The position numbers and the translations under genes were made by a program. The notes beneath the pieces were generated by a model. It saw only the letters and a list, made by a program, of their open reading frames with translations, was not told the origin of the DNA and made no database searches. A DNA stretch of 64,000 bases from UBA2199 sp964628035 (GTDB taxonomy: Bacteria; Acidobacteriota; Aminicenantia; UBA2199), in the NCBI GenBank assembly GCA_964628035.1, contig CAZVPI010000001.1, positions 372,001-436,000 on the forward strand, written 5' to 3'. This document shows, one piece after another, positions 1-8,222 of the stretch. The first letter of the stretch is position 1. Every line of letters starts with the position of its first letter.

Positions 1-1
1 G

Positions 2-604
2 GTGGCCACCTATTTCGAGCTGGCCGACGTCATCCGCGCCTCGCCGGGAAAGGAGCTGCTCCTCGAATACCGCCGCCAGGGGCGTACGCTGTCGGCGCGG
101 CTCACGCCCACGGCCGAGAAGGGCATCGGGCTCATCGGCTTCAACGTGCGCGTGGCCTCGGCGCGCGTGCAGTACGGGCCGCTGGCGGCGGTGAAGAACA
201 GCTTCCAGGAGGCGGCCCGCCTGGTGCGGCTGACCTTCGACGCCTTCCGCAAGATCGCCCAGCGCAAGATGTCGGTGAAGAGCTTCTCCGGCCCGCTGGA
301 GATCGCCCGCGTGTCGCAGCAGGCCCTGGAGAGCGGCTTTTCCAACTTCTTCATGCTCGTGGCCTTCATCTCGCTGCAGCTGGGGATCGTCAACCTCTTC
401 CCCATCCCCGGGCTGGACGGCGGCCACCTGCTGATCTTCCTGGTCGAGGCGGTGATCCGCCGCGACCTGAACGCCAGGCTGAAGACGGCGCTGCTTTACG
501 CCGGCTTCGCCTTCCTGATCGCCCTGATGGCCTTCGTGGTGCTCAACGACATCGCCAAGACGCTGCCCAGGGGCTGGCAGAGCCTGGTGCCGTTCCTGCG
601 CTAG
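2..604 (+). CDS. rseP: Site-2 protease RseP/RasP-like, C-terminal part
   Basis: This is an intramembrane zinc metalloprotease of family M50B, which cleaves membrane-bound anti-sigma factors or signal-peptide remnants. The frame is open to the left window edge, so the HExxH-bearing N-terminus is missing. Visible parts are the end of a PDZ domain (first ~45 residues), a juxtamembrane region, a hydrophobic segment, the motif NLFPIPGLDGGHLL (about residues 131-144, supplying the conserved Asp of the LDG motif) and a last membrane helix. The GTG at position 2 is internal, not a start. It converges on coaD across 16 bases. Confidence 0.85.
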   Translation: MATYFELADVIRASPGKELLLEYRRQGRTLSARLTPTAEKGIGLIGFNVRVASARVQYGPLAAVKNSFQEAARLVRLTFDAFRKIAQRKMSVKSFSGPLEIARVSQQALESGFSNFFMLVAFISLQLGIVNLFPIPGLDGGHLLIFLVEAVIRRDLNARLKTALLYAGFAFLIALMAFVVLNDIAKTLPRGWQSLVPFLR

Positions 605-620
605 GCCGGGCGGCGGGCTT

Positions 621-1112
621 TCAGCGCCGGGCGAACTTCTCCTTGAGCGTGAGGTCGACGATGGGCGGCACCAGGGAGCCCACCTCGCCGCCCAGGCGGT
701 AGACCTCCTTGACCAGCTTGGAGCTGAGGAAGGAGTAGGACTCGGAGGGGACGAAGAAGATGGTCTCGATGCGCGGGTCGATCTTGCGGTTCATCAGCGC
801 CATCTGGAACTCGATCTCGAAATCGGAGATGGCGCGCAGGCCGCGGACGATGGTGGTGATGCCTCGGCCCTTGACGTAGTCGACCAGCAGCCCCTCGAAG
901 TGGTCGATCTCGATGCGCTCCGTGCCGCGGAACACCTCGCGCAGCATGCCGCAGCGCTCCTCCAGGCTGAAGAGATAGGTCTTGTCCGGGTTGCGCAGCA
1001 CCGCCACCACGATGCGTTCGAAGATCTTCAGCCCGCGCTGGATGATGTCGATGTGGCCGTTGGTCAGCGGGTCGTAGGACCCCGGGTACACCGCCAGTCT
1101 TTTGCTATCCAT
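621..1112 (-). CDS. coaD: Phosphopantetheine adenylyltransferase
   Basis: It catalyses the fourth step of coenzyme A synthesis, 4'-phosphopantetheine plus ATP to dephospho-CoA, in the cytosol. The 163-residue length is normal for the family. The N-terminal YPGSYDPLTNGHIDI contains the nucleotidyltransferase (T/H)xGH motif, and VRGLRAISDFEIEFQMA and FFVPSESYSFLSSKLVKE are typical CoaD blocks. The ATG at 1112 overlaps the stop of the upstream kinase gene by 8 bases, so it is probably co-transcribed with dCMP deaminase and that kinase. Confidence 0.95.
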   Translation of the reverse strand: MDSKRLAVYPGSYDPLTNGHIDIIQRGLKIFERIVVAVLRNPDKTYLFSLEERCGMLREVFRGTERIEIDHFEGLLVDYVKGRGITTIVRGLRAISDFEIEFQMALMNRKIDPRIETIFFVPSESYSFLSSKLVKEVYRLGGEVGSLVPPIVDLTLKEKFARR

Positions 1113-1689
1113 GGGCCGCTCCTATCTTTTCCAGGACCTCTTCCAGGCGCGCTTGGAACTCGGCCAGCGTGCCGTCGTTGCGTACGATGAAGTCGGCCAG
1201 GGCCATGGTCGGCCCCACCTGCTGGCCGCCGGCGGGCTCGCCCAGGCCCCACTCGCGCTCCAGGGCCCGCCGCAGCTCGGACTCGCCGGCCGTGTCGCCG
1301 CTCCGGCCCCGCTCGCGCATGCGCCGCAGGATGGTCTCCGGCGGGCTGTCGACGGCGACCAGGAAGAAGCCCTGCAGGCGGCGCAGCTCGCGCACCTCAT
1401 CGGGGTTGCGGATGCCGTCGATCACCCAGCGCGGCTCGCCGGCGGCCTCGACCTCCTCGCGCACCAGCCGCCCCAGCACCCCGGCACCGCCCTCGGCGCG
1501 CAGGCGGTTGCCGACATCCTGCATGCCGGCGCGGCTGGGGGCGGCCGGCAGGCGGGCCGCCTCGCGGCGGACGATGTCCGAGAGCGAGATGTAGCGGAAG
1601 CCGCGCCGCACCAGCAGGCGCGCCGCCTCGCCCTTGCCCGAGGCCATGCGCCCGGTGAGGCCGACGCGCAGCGCAGCGTCCACGCTCAC
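1105..1689 (-). CDS. UPF0200-like P-loop kinase (possible dephospho-CoA or nucleotide kinase)
   Basis: The predicted protein has 194 residues. A P-loop (GLTGRMASGKGEA) starts at residue 10, followed by SLSDIVRREAAR, then IDGIRNPDEVRELRRL, RMRERGRSGD and LADFIVRNDGTLAEF. This order matches the archaeal UPF0200/MJ1399-type relatives of dephospho-CoA kinase better than classical CoaE. The chosen start is GTG at 1689, overlapping the dCMP deaminase stop in GTGA. The frame is open further upstream only as a shadow of the deaminase. It lies between a dCMP deaminase and coaD, so the substrate could be dephospho-CoA or a (deoxy)nucleoside monophosphate. The sequence alone does not decide. Confidence 0.75.
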   Translation of the reverse strand: MSVDAALRVGLTGRMASGKGEAARLLVRRGFRYISLSDIVRREAARLPAAPSRAGMQDVGNRLRAEGGAGVLGRLVREEVEAAGEPRWVIDGIRNPDEVRELRRLQGFFLVAVDSPPETILRRMRERGRSGDTAGESELRRALEREWGLGEPAGGQQVGPTMALADFIVRNDGTLAEFQARLEEVLEKIGAAHG

Positions 1690-2204
1690 TCCGTCCTGCC
1701 GTAGCGCACGCTGTCCTCCAGGATGTCCTGCTCGCGCCACTGGCGGGCCCAGTCCTCGACGCTGTGCACCTGGGCAACGGCGCCGCCGGCCTGCGAGACC
1801 ACCACCCGGTTCAGCCCGGCGTTGAGGATCATCTTCTTGCAGATGAAGCAGGGGAAGGCGAAGATCGTGGCGCCGCTCTCGCGCTCCATGCCGAAGATGT
1901 ACATGTCGCCGCCGAGCAGGCTGACGCCGGCGCGGGCGGCGTTGATGATGGCGTTCTGCTCGGCGTGCACCGAGCGGCACAGCTCGTACTGGCTGCCGGA
2001 GGGGATCTGCAGCTTGCGGCGCAGGCAGAAGCCGTGCTCCAGCGAGCTGCGCGTGTGGCGCGGCGCGCCGACGTAGCCGGCGGCGATGATCTGGTCCTCC
2101 TTGACGATGATGGCGCCGATCAGGACCTTGAGGCAGGTGGAGCGCTGCGACACCACGCGGGCGATGTTCAGGTAATAGTCGTCCTTGGCCGGCCGTTCGA
2201 TCAT
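1686..2204 (-). CDS. dCMP deaminase family protein
   Basis: This is a zinc-dependent cytidine/deoxycytidylate deaminase, expected to turn dCMP into dUMP for dTTP synthesis. Of 172 residues, the zinc site is H80-A-E82 and the later P-C119-F-I-C122 pair, and the C-terminal half has the usual NAGLNRVVV strand. The ComEB and phage dCMP deaminase types share this layout. The ATG lies 6 bases behind a TATGAT -10 box, so the mRNA is probably leaderless. It is first gene of the deaminase-kinase-coaD unit. Confidence 0.85.
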   Translation of the reverse strand: MIERPAKDDYYLNIARVVSQRSTCLKVLIGAIIVKEDQIIAAGYVGAPRHTRSSLEHGFCLRRKLQIPSGSQYELCRSVHAEQNAIINAARAGVSLLGGDMYIFGMERESGATIFAFPCFICKKMILNAGLNRVVVSQAGGAVAQVHSVEDWARQWREQDILEDSVRYGRTE

Positions 2205-2210
2205 GGCCCC

Positions 2211-2239
2211 ATCATACCCGCGCGGCGCCGGTTTTGCAA
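2211..2239 (-). promoter_or_regulatory. Promoter of dCMP deaminase operon, leaderless type
   Basis: On the minus strand TTGCAA (2239-2234), a 17-base spacer and TATGAT (2216-2211) precede the ATG at 2204 by 6 bases. Transcription should start at or within a base or two of the ATG. Confidence 0.7.
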
Positions 2240-2266
2240 CTCGCCCCCCCGTCGGCGACGCTTGTG

Positions 2267-2301
2267 CCCCGACCCGTGGGGGGCTTCCCCCACGATCGGG
2301 G
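2267..2301. other. GC-rich hairpin without T-tract
   Basis: CGTGGGGG (2275-2282) pairs with CCCCCACG (2287-2294) around a GCTT loop, extended by CCCCG/CGGGG outside a small internal loop. It lies just downstream of the cyclophilin gene. There is no run of T on either strand, so it is not a standard intrinsic terminator, though it may mark the mRNA 3' end. Confidence 0.45.
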
Positions 2302-2320
2302 ATTCAATAGCCTCCGGGGC

Positions 2321-2812
2321 TTAGGCGGGAAGCTCCTCGATCGTCACCCGCAGCATGCGGTCGCCCTGGCGGACGGCGTCGACCACCTCCTGGCCGGCGA
2401 CGACGCGGCCGAACACCGTGTGGCGGCCGTCCAGGTGGGGCTGCGGCGCATGGGTGATGAAGAACTGGCTGCCGTTGGTGTCGGGGCCGGCGTTGGCCAT
2501 CGACAGCGAGCCGGTCTCGTGCTTCAGCGGGTTGCCCTTGAGCTCGTCGGCGAAGCGGTAGCCCGGGCCGCCGCGGCCGCTGCCGCTGGGGTCGCCGCCC
2601 TGGATCATGAAATCGGCGATCACGCGGTGAAAGGCGAGCCCGTCGTAGAACCCCTGGCGGGCCAGGAAGACGAAGTTGTTGACCGTCCGCGGGGCGTGGC
2701 GGGGGTAGAGATCGATCTCGATGGCGCCGCGCTCGGTCTCGATCCGCGCCCGGTAGGCGCGGGACGGGTCGATGGCCAGGGGCGGCGGGCTGTTCCATTG
2801 TTTCGCGGCCAT
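2321..2812 (-). CDS. Peptidyl-prolyl cis-trans isomerase, cyclophilin type
   Basis: It catalyses cis-trans isomerisation of prolyl bonds. The 163 residues form one cyclophilin domain with the hallmarks FHRVIADFMIQGGDPSGSG (catalytic Arg), GSLSMANAGPDTNGSQFFI and HLDGRHTVFGRV. No signal peptide is visible, so it is probably cytosolic. The ATG at 2812 has an AAGGAG ribosome-binding site and its own promoter about 45 bases upstream. Confidence 0.93.
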   Translation of the reverse strand: MAAKQWNSPPPLAIDPSRAYRARIETERGAIEIDLYPRHAPRTVNNFVFLARQGFYDGLAFHRVIADFMIQGGDPSGSGRGGPGYRFADELKGNPLKHETGSLSMANAGPDTNGSQFFITHAPQPHLDGRHTVFGRVVAGQEVVDAVRQGDRMLRVTIEELPA

Positions 2813-2862
2813 GGTTCGCTTCTCCTTGCGGCTGGATTGGCTCCTGGCGGAACCTGCAGGCG

Positions 2863-2891
2863 ATTGTAGCAGAAGGCGCCGGGCCGTTCAA
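2863..2891 (-). promoter_or_regulatory. Promoter of the cyclophilin gene
   Basis: TTGAAC (2891-2886), a 17-base spacer and TACAAT (2868-2863) on the minus strand give a leader of about 43 bases with a Shine-Dalgarno sequence. A weaker divergent promoter, TTGCAA (2907-2912) and TTGAAT (2930-2935), may serve the gene at 2957. Confidence 0.75.
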
Positions 2892-2956
2892 AGCGGCGGG
2901 CGGCGGTTGCAAACCGGGCCTTGATGTGGTTGAATGGCGGCATGGAGGAGCGCACC

Positions 2957-4603
2957 ATGAGAAAGCTCGCCGTCGCCGTCCTGGCCCTGGTGCTCGCCGC
3001 GCCGCTGCCCGCGGCCCTGGCGCCCGCCGCCGATGAGGCCGGGGAGTCCCGGGCCGCCGTCACCGGCCATGACGGCCTGGTCCTGACCATCGACCGCGGC
3101 CGGGAGCACGGCGTCGCCCTGGGCATGAAGGGGATGGTCAAGGCCGTCTACAAGGAGCCGGGCGGGGAGTACACCCTCAACATCGGCAACTTCACGGTAA
3201 GCAAGGTCCTTGCCCGCAGCGCCGAGGTGACCGTGGAGCCCGGCAAGGGGCTGAGCCCCGGCGACGCCACCTATGTCGTCTTCGCCGCGCCGCTGCGGCC
3301 GGAGCCGGCCGTGGAGGAGACTTCGCCGCCCCCGCCCCAGCCGCCCGTTCCTGCGCCCGACGCCGCCGCGCTCCTGGACGAGGGCGACCGCGCCGCCGAG
3401 GCCGGCGACCTGCCCACGGCCCTGGCCCGCTACGAAAAGGCGCTGGAGCTGGAGCCCGGCAACCTGGTGGCCAAGGAGAAGCGCCGCCAGGCGGCCGCCG
3501 CTTTAGAGGCCGCCGGGCGCGAGACGAAATTCCGCGACTACCTGAAGCGCGCCGACGCCGAGTACGAGAAAGGCAACGTGCGCTTCGCCTTCCTCTACCT
3601 GGTGGAGGCGCTGCGCGTCTTCCCCGAGGGCGGGGAAGAGGCGCGCCGCCGGCTGGTCGTGTTCCAGGGCGAGCACGGCGAGGAGCTGGCCGCCATCCTG
3701 CGGGAGCAGGGCGAGGAACTGGGCGACATCCGCCCGCGCCTCGACGCCATGCTGTCCGCCCCCGCCCCCGCGGCCGGTCCTGCTGCCGCCCCCGATCCCG
3801 AAAAACGGCGGGAAGCCGAGCCTGCGGCTGCGGGTTCAGGCGAGGAGGCTTTCCTGGCGCGCGTGAGGGGAAAGGCCGAGAAGACCTGGCGCAACGACAA
3901 GGGGGCCTGGGAGGCCCTGTTCTTCGGCAACATCTCCATGGTCTACGTGCCGGCCGGCGAGGCGACCATCGGCTCGCCCGAGCGCGAGGGCGACGCCGAC
4001 GAGCACCCGGCGCACAAGGTCTTCCTCGACGGCTACTGGATCGGCAAGACCGAGGTGACCTTTGAGCAGTACGACCGCTTCTGCGCCGAGACCCGGCGCG
4101 AGCGCGCCGGCGACGAGGGCTGGGGCCGGGGCAGCCGGCCGGCGATCCATGTCTCCTGGCACGACGCCGTGGCGTACTGCGAATGGCTGAGCGGCCAGAC
4201 CGGCCTGCGCTTCCGCCTGCCCAGCGAGGCCGAATGGGAAAAGGCGGCCCGCAACCGCTATCCCTGGGGGGGCAAGCCGCCCACCTCCGAGCTGGCCAAC
4301 TTCAACAAGGACCACATGATGACCCGGCCGGTGGGCAGCTACCCGCTGGGGGCCTCGCCCTACGGCCTGCTGGACATGGCCGGCAACGTGTGGGAGTGGG
4401 TCCTCGACTGGTACGATCCCGGCTTCTACGCCGCCTCGCCGCGCGAGGCGCCCCAGGGGCCGGAAGGCGGCGCCGAGCGCGTCGTGCGCGGCGGCTCCTG
4501 GGCCAACGGCGCCGACCTGGTGCGGGCCGCCAACCGCAGCAGCGAGAAGCCCGACAGCCGGCTGAACATCCTGGGCTTCCGCCTGCTCCTGGAAGACCGC
4601 TAG
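2957..4603 (+). CDS. Secreted TPR protein with C-terminal FGE-sulfatase (SUMF1) domain
   Basis: The protein has 548 residues and starts MRKLAVAVLALVLAAPLPAA, a clear Sec signal peptide. ATG 2957 is chosen because GGAGGAG (2944-2950) sits at the right distance. Residues ~40-110 form a small beta domain of the kind seen before TPRs in FlgT-like proteins. A Pro-rich linker, TPR-like helices (~120-255) and another Pro/Ala linker follow. The last ~240 residues are a SUMF1/EgtB-type fold, with MVYVPAGEATIGS, DEHPAHKVFLDGYWIGKTEV, RLPSEAEWEKAAR, DMAGNVWEWV and RVVRGGSWAN. Many such bacterial proteins are not formylglycine-generating enzymes, and no sulfatase gene is nearby, so the role is open. Confidence 0.85.
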   Translation: MRKLAVAVLALVLAAPLPAALAPAADEAGESRAAVTGHDGLVLTIDRGREHGVALGMKGMVKAVYKEPGGEYTLNIGNFTVSKVLARSAEVTVEPGKGLSPGDATYVVFAAPLRPEPAVEETSPPPPQPPVPAPDAAALLDEGDRAAEAGDLPTALARYEKALELEPGNLVAKEKRRQAAAALEAAGRETKFRDYLKRADAEYEKGNVRFAFLYLVEALRVFPEGGEEARRRLVVFQGEHGEELAAILREQGEELGDIRPRLDAMLSAPAPAAGPAAAPDPEKRREAEPAAAGSGEEAFLARVRGKAEKTWRNDKGAWEALFFGNISMVYVPAGEATIGSPEREGDADEHPAHKVFLDGYWIGKTEVTFEQYDRFCAETRRERAGDEGWGRGSRPAIHVSWHDAVAYCEWLSGQTGLRFRLPSEAEWEKAARNRYPWGGKPPTSELANFNKDHMMTRPVGSYPLGASPYGLLDMAGNVWEWVLDWYDPGFYAASPREAPQGPEGGAERVVRGGSWANGADLVRAANRSSEKPDSRLNILGFRLLLEDR

Positions 4604-4613
4604 GGGCCGCGGT

Positions 4614-4643
4614 TTGGCAAAGAGGGGCGAGCCGTTGTATAAT
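4614..4643 (+). promoter_or_regulatory. Promoter, leaderless type, for the zinc-ribbon protein and yggS
   Basis: TTGGCA (4614-4619), an 18-base spacer and a perfect TATAAT (4638-4643) end 7 bases before the ATG at 4651. No Shine-Dalgarno sequence can fit between start site and ATG. Confidence 0.8.
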
Positions 4644-4650
4644 CCCGGCC

Positions 4651-5013
4651 ATGAGCGGTACTGAGCGGCAGGAACAGCCCCCTCCCGGGCCGTCCGGCGC
4701 GCTGCGCGTGCAGTGCGCCAAGTGCGGCCACGTCCAGGACTTCGACCCCGAAAACAAGATCTGCCTCAACTGCGGCGCGCCGGTCGACGAGAACGACGAT
4801 GTCATCCTCGAGGACCCGCGCCGCGGCCGCGGCATGCAGGGGCTGGCCATCCTCGGCTTCGTCCTGTTCCTGTTCGTCTTCTTTTTCTGGTCCAAGTACG
4901 TCGGCCGCCACGGCATGGCCGTCTGCGCCCTCTTCGCCATCTGGGGCTTCTACCGCAACTACCTGCACGCGCGCGCGGCGAGGGAGAAACATGGACATCG
5001 CGGAAAACCTTGA
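4651..5013 (+). CDS. Small zinc-ribbon membrane protein
   Basis: A 120-residue protein of unknown function. Residues ~24-44 carry two CxxC knuckles (CAKCGHVQ...CLNCG), a probable zinc ribbon. Two hydrophobic segments follow (GLAILGFVLFLFVFFFW and MAVCALFAIWGFY), so the ribbon is likely held at the inner membrane. The start is fixed by the promoter directly upstream. It overlaps yggS by 23 bases, indicating co-transcription with yggS and divIVA. Confidence 0.7.
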   Translation: MSGTERQEQPPPGPSGALRVQCAKCGHVQDFDPENKICLNCGAPVDENDDVILEDPRRGRGMQGLAILGFVLFLFVFFFWSKYVGRHGMAVCALFAIWGFYRNYLHARAAREKHGHRGKP

Positions 5014-5671
5014 CCGCATCCGCGCGAACATCGAGGCCGCCTGCCGGCGCGCGGGGCGCGATCCCGGTTCGGTGCGCCTGCTGGCCGTCTGCAAGGACCA
5101 GGGGCCGGAGAAGATCCGCCGCGTGCTCGACCTGGGGGTGCGCCTGCTGGGCGAGAACCGCAGCCAGGAGGCCGAGGCGCACATGCGCCATTTCCCGGAA
5201 AAGAGCATCGAGTGGCACTTCATCGGCACCCTGCAGAAGAACAAGATCAACCGCATCCTGGCCTCGTTCCGCCTCATCGAGTCGGTCGACGGCGTCAAGG
5301 CGCTGGAGCACATCCACAAGCGCGTCGACGCGCCGGTCGGCGTCTTCGTCGAGGTCAACCTGGCCGGGGAGGGCAGCAAGGCCGGCTTCACCGCCGACGG
5401 GCTGCGCCGGGCCGTCCCCTACATCGCCGGCCTGGCCAAGGTGCGCGTCGACGGCCTGATGGCGGTGCCGCCCTATTTCGAGGACGTGGAGAGGGTGCGG
5501 CCCCATTTTGCGGCCCTGCGCCGGCTGCGCGACGAGATCCGCCGGATGGGCGCGGGCAACATGCCGCTGGCCCACCTCTCCATGGGCATGAGCCACGACT
5601 ACGAGGTCGCCGTCGAGGAAGGGGCGACCGAGGTGCGCATCGGCACGGCGCTGTTCGGCCGCCGCCGCTGA
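4991..5671 (+). CDS. yggS: PLP homeostasis protein YggS/PROSC family
   Basis: A cytosolic PLP-binding protein of 226 residues with the alanine-racemase-like barrel, involved in vitamin B6 and amino-acid homeostasis rather than catalysis. The PLP lysine is K35 in LLAVCKDQG. GENRSQEAEAH, WHFIGTLQKNKI and SMGMSHDYEVAVEEGATEVR are family signatures. The ATG at 4991 has GGGAG upstream and lies inside the end of the previous gene. Its position next to divIVA resembles the ylmE-divIVA neighbourhood of Gram-positive cell-division clusters. Confidence 0.93.
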   Translation: MDIAENLDRIRANIEAACRRAGRDPGSVRLLAVCKDQGPEKIRRVLDLGVRLLGENRSQEAEAHMRHFPEKSIEWHFIGTLQKNKINRILASFRLIESVDGVKALEHIHKRVDAPVGVFVEVNLAGEGSKAGFTADGLRRAVPYIAGLAKVRVDGLMAVPPYFEDVERVRPHFAALRRLRDEIRRMGAGNMPLAHLSMGMSHDYEVAVEEGATEVRIGTALFGRRR

Positions 5672-5689
5672 GCGCCGCGAGGAGGGAAC

Positions 5690-6175
5690 ATGAAACTGAC
5701 GCCGCAGGAGATCCTGAGCCAGACGTTCTCCAAGAAGCTCAACGGGCTCGACCCCGTCGAGGTCAAGAACTTCCTGCAGCAGGTCGCCGAGACCCTGGAG
5801 GAGGAGATCCGCGAGAAGGAGGAGCTGAAGGGAAACATGGAGCGGCTGCGCGAGAGCCTGGCCAAGCTGGAGCGCAAGGAGGAGCTGCTGCGCGACACGA
5901 TGATCGCCGCCCAGAAGTTCTCCAGCGAGATCCGCACCAGCTCGCACAAGGAGGCCGAGCTGATCACCCGCGACGCCGAGATCAAGTCCGAGGAGATCAT
6001 CCGCCACGCCGTCCAGCGCCAGCAGTCGATCCGCGAGGAGATCAAGAACCTGCAGCTCAAGCGCCGCGAGATCGAGAGCGACATCATCCACCTGCTCAAT
6101 TCGCTCAAGGAGCTGATCGAGACCTACCACAAGCAGGACGAGGAGTTCGACAAGGTAGAATATCTCGGCAAGTAA
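5690..6175 (+). CDS. DivIVA-domain coiled-coil protein
   Basis: A 161-residue protein starting MKLTPQEILSQTFSKKLNGLDPVEVKNFL, the N-terminal DivIVA membrane-curvature domain with its F and the GLDPVEV turn, followed by a nearly uninterrupted coiled coil to the C-terminus. DivIVA-type proteins recruit division or polarity factors at curved membrane. It sits 18 bases after yggS with a good ribosome-binding site (AGGAGGG). Occurrence in a diderm with LPS export genes is less common than in monoderms, and the function here is inferred only from the family. Confidence 0.85.
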   Translation: MKLTPQEILSQTFSKKLNGLDPVEVKNFLQQVAETLEEEIREKEELKGNMERLRESLAKLERKEELLRDTMIAAQKFSSEIRTSSHKEAELITRDAEIKSEEIIRHAVQRQQSIREEIKNLQLKRREIESDIIHLLNSLKELIETYHKQDEEFDKVEYLGK

Positions 6176-6203
6176 GACAACCCGCTCTCAAGGGATGAGA
6201 AAG

Positions 6204-6228
6204 GGGCAATGCCCGGTGAGGGCTTTTT
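6204..6228 (+). terminator. Weak terminator-like hairpin after divIVA
   Basis: GCCC (6211-6214) and GGGC (6220-6223) flank a five-base loop and are followed by TTTTT. An alternative GGGC-AAT-GCCC fold shares the same arm. The stem is only 4 bp, so this is weak. Confidence 0.3.
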
Positions 6229-6291
6229 CCCGTCTGTGTTCTCTCTGCCTTTCCCTCCTTCATCTCGCTGTCTTCGCTTGCGTTTGATTTT

Positions 6292-6304
6292 GGGCACTGT
6301 GCCC
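6292..6304. promoter_or_regulatory. Palindrome upstream of recA
   Basis: GGGCACTGTGCCC is a perfect 13-base palindrome around a central T, directly abutting the putative -35 of recA. Its place suggests an operator, possibly for LexA, but it does not match an SOS box that I know. Confidence 0.4.
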
Positions 6305-6333
6305 TTTTCATCTCGCTCCGTTCCTGATACAAT
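6305..6333 (+). promoter_or_regulatory. Putative recA promoter
   Basis: TTTTCA (6305-6310), a 17-base spacer and TACAAT (6328-6333) give a leader of about 20 bases containing GAGGAGGA before the ATG at 6360. The -35 is weak. Confidence 0.5.
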
Positions 6334-6359
6334 GATTCATCCAACCTGAGGAGGATTCC

Positions 6360-7384
<1,025 letters not shown>

Positions 7385-7388
<4 letters not shown>

Positions 7389-7876
7389 AGAAGTTCAGGC
7401 TGTCGCTGGCCTTCGCCCTGCTGCTGCTGGCGACCACGCCGTTCCAAGGCCAGCTGCGCTCGGCGCTGCTGCGCGCCGGCGGCTTCCGCTTCACCAGCTA
7501 TCTGCTGCTGGCGCTGCTGGCCGCCTTCTTCCTGGTCGCCTTCTTCCGGGCGGCCGCAGCCGGCCGCATGCCCGAGACCGCCGCCGTGCTGCTGGCAGCG
7601 GCGGCGGTCGCCTACCTGCTCTTCGGCCAGCGCGTCTTCCTCAACCCGCTGGCCTTCGCCGGCTTCCTGCGCCTGGCCGGCTTCCTGGCCCTGGGCCTGC
7701 TGCTCGCCAGGGAGAACAAGCGCGCCTCCTCGCCCGTCCCTTTCCTGATCCTGCTGGCGACGGCCCTGGCCTTCGAGCTGGCCCAGGCCCTCTTCCTGGG
7801 CCGCGTTGTCGACGCCGACAACCTCTGGACCAACGCCATCGCCGGCCTGGCCGGACTGGTGGCCGGCGGCTTTTAG
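7385..7876 (+). CDS. VanZ-like integral membrane protein
   Basis: A 163-residue protein with four to five hydrophobic segments. The C-terminal block FELAQALFLGRVVDADNLWTN followed by AIAGLAGLVAGG resembles the end of VanZ-like proteins (E..Q....GR..D..D...N...G). TTG at 7385 overlaps the recA stop codon (TTGA) and is the likely start by translational coupling. There is no direct evidence of glycopeptide resistance, and most VanZ-like proteins have no known role. Confidence 0.6.
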
Positions 7877-8187
7877 TTCCAGAATTCCAGGCATCAAGAA
7901 ACCAAGAAAATCTCAGTGTTAGTTTTAGGAACAGCAAGGAACGAGATCCCTTTTGGGAAGCAAGCATAAGGCCTTTCCCTTTTGCCTCATTTCCTTCAGC
8001 CTTTAGATGGCCTGCATTTCCATCATGGATGCCTAAGAAATCATTCGCGAGAAGTCGGCCACAATAAACCAAATTTGTTACAATCGCTTGATTGCCTTCA
8101 CTATCGCTAACACTATCGCTGTCACTTGGTAAGATCGGCTGATTGCATTTGCCAACACCAACACTTTCTTCGCCTTGGCTCCGCTGT
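7877..8187. other. Low-GC intergenic region with short degenerate tandem arrays
   Basis: No convincing gene is present. Positions 8098-8127 form five hexamers (TCACTA TCGCTA ACACTA TCGCTG TCACTT), and 8152-8163 is CCAACA twice. The start (7875-7910) looks like degenerate octamers ending in CCAG/CAAG. The ftsY promoter lies at its right end. Confidence 0.5.
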
Positions 8188-8216
8188 TTGTCAAGGCTCC
8201 GGTCATCGGCTATAAT
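8188..8216 (+). promoter_or_regulatory. Promoter of ftsY-ribDE, leaderless type
   Basis: TTGTCA (8188-8193), a 17-base spacer and TATAAT (8211-8216) end 6 bases before the ATG at 8223. This fixes the ftsY start and makes the longer frame from TTG 8175 unlikely. Confidence 0.8.
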
Positions 8217-8222
8217 GCGGCC

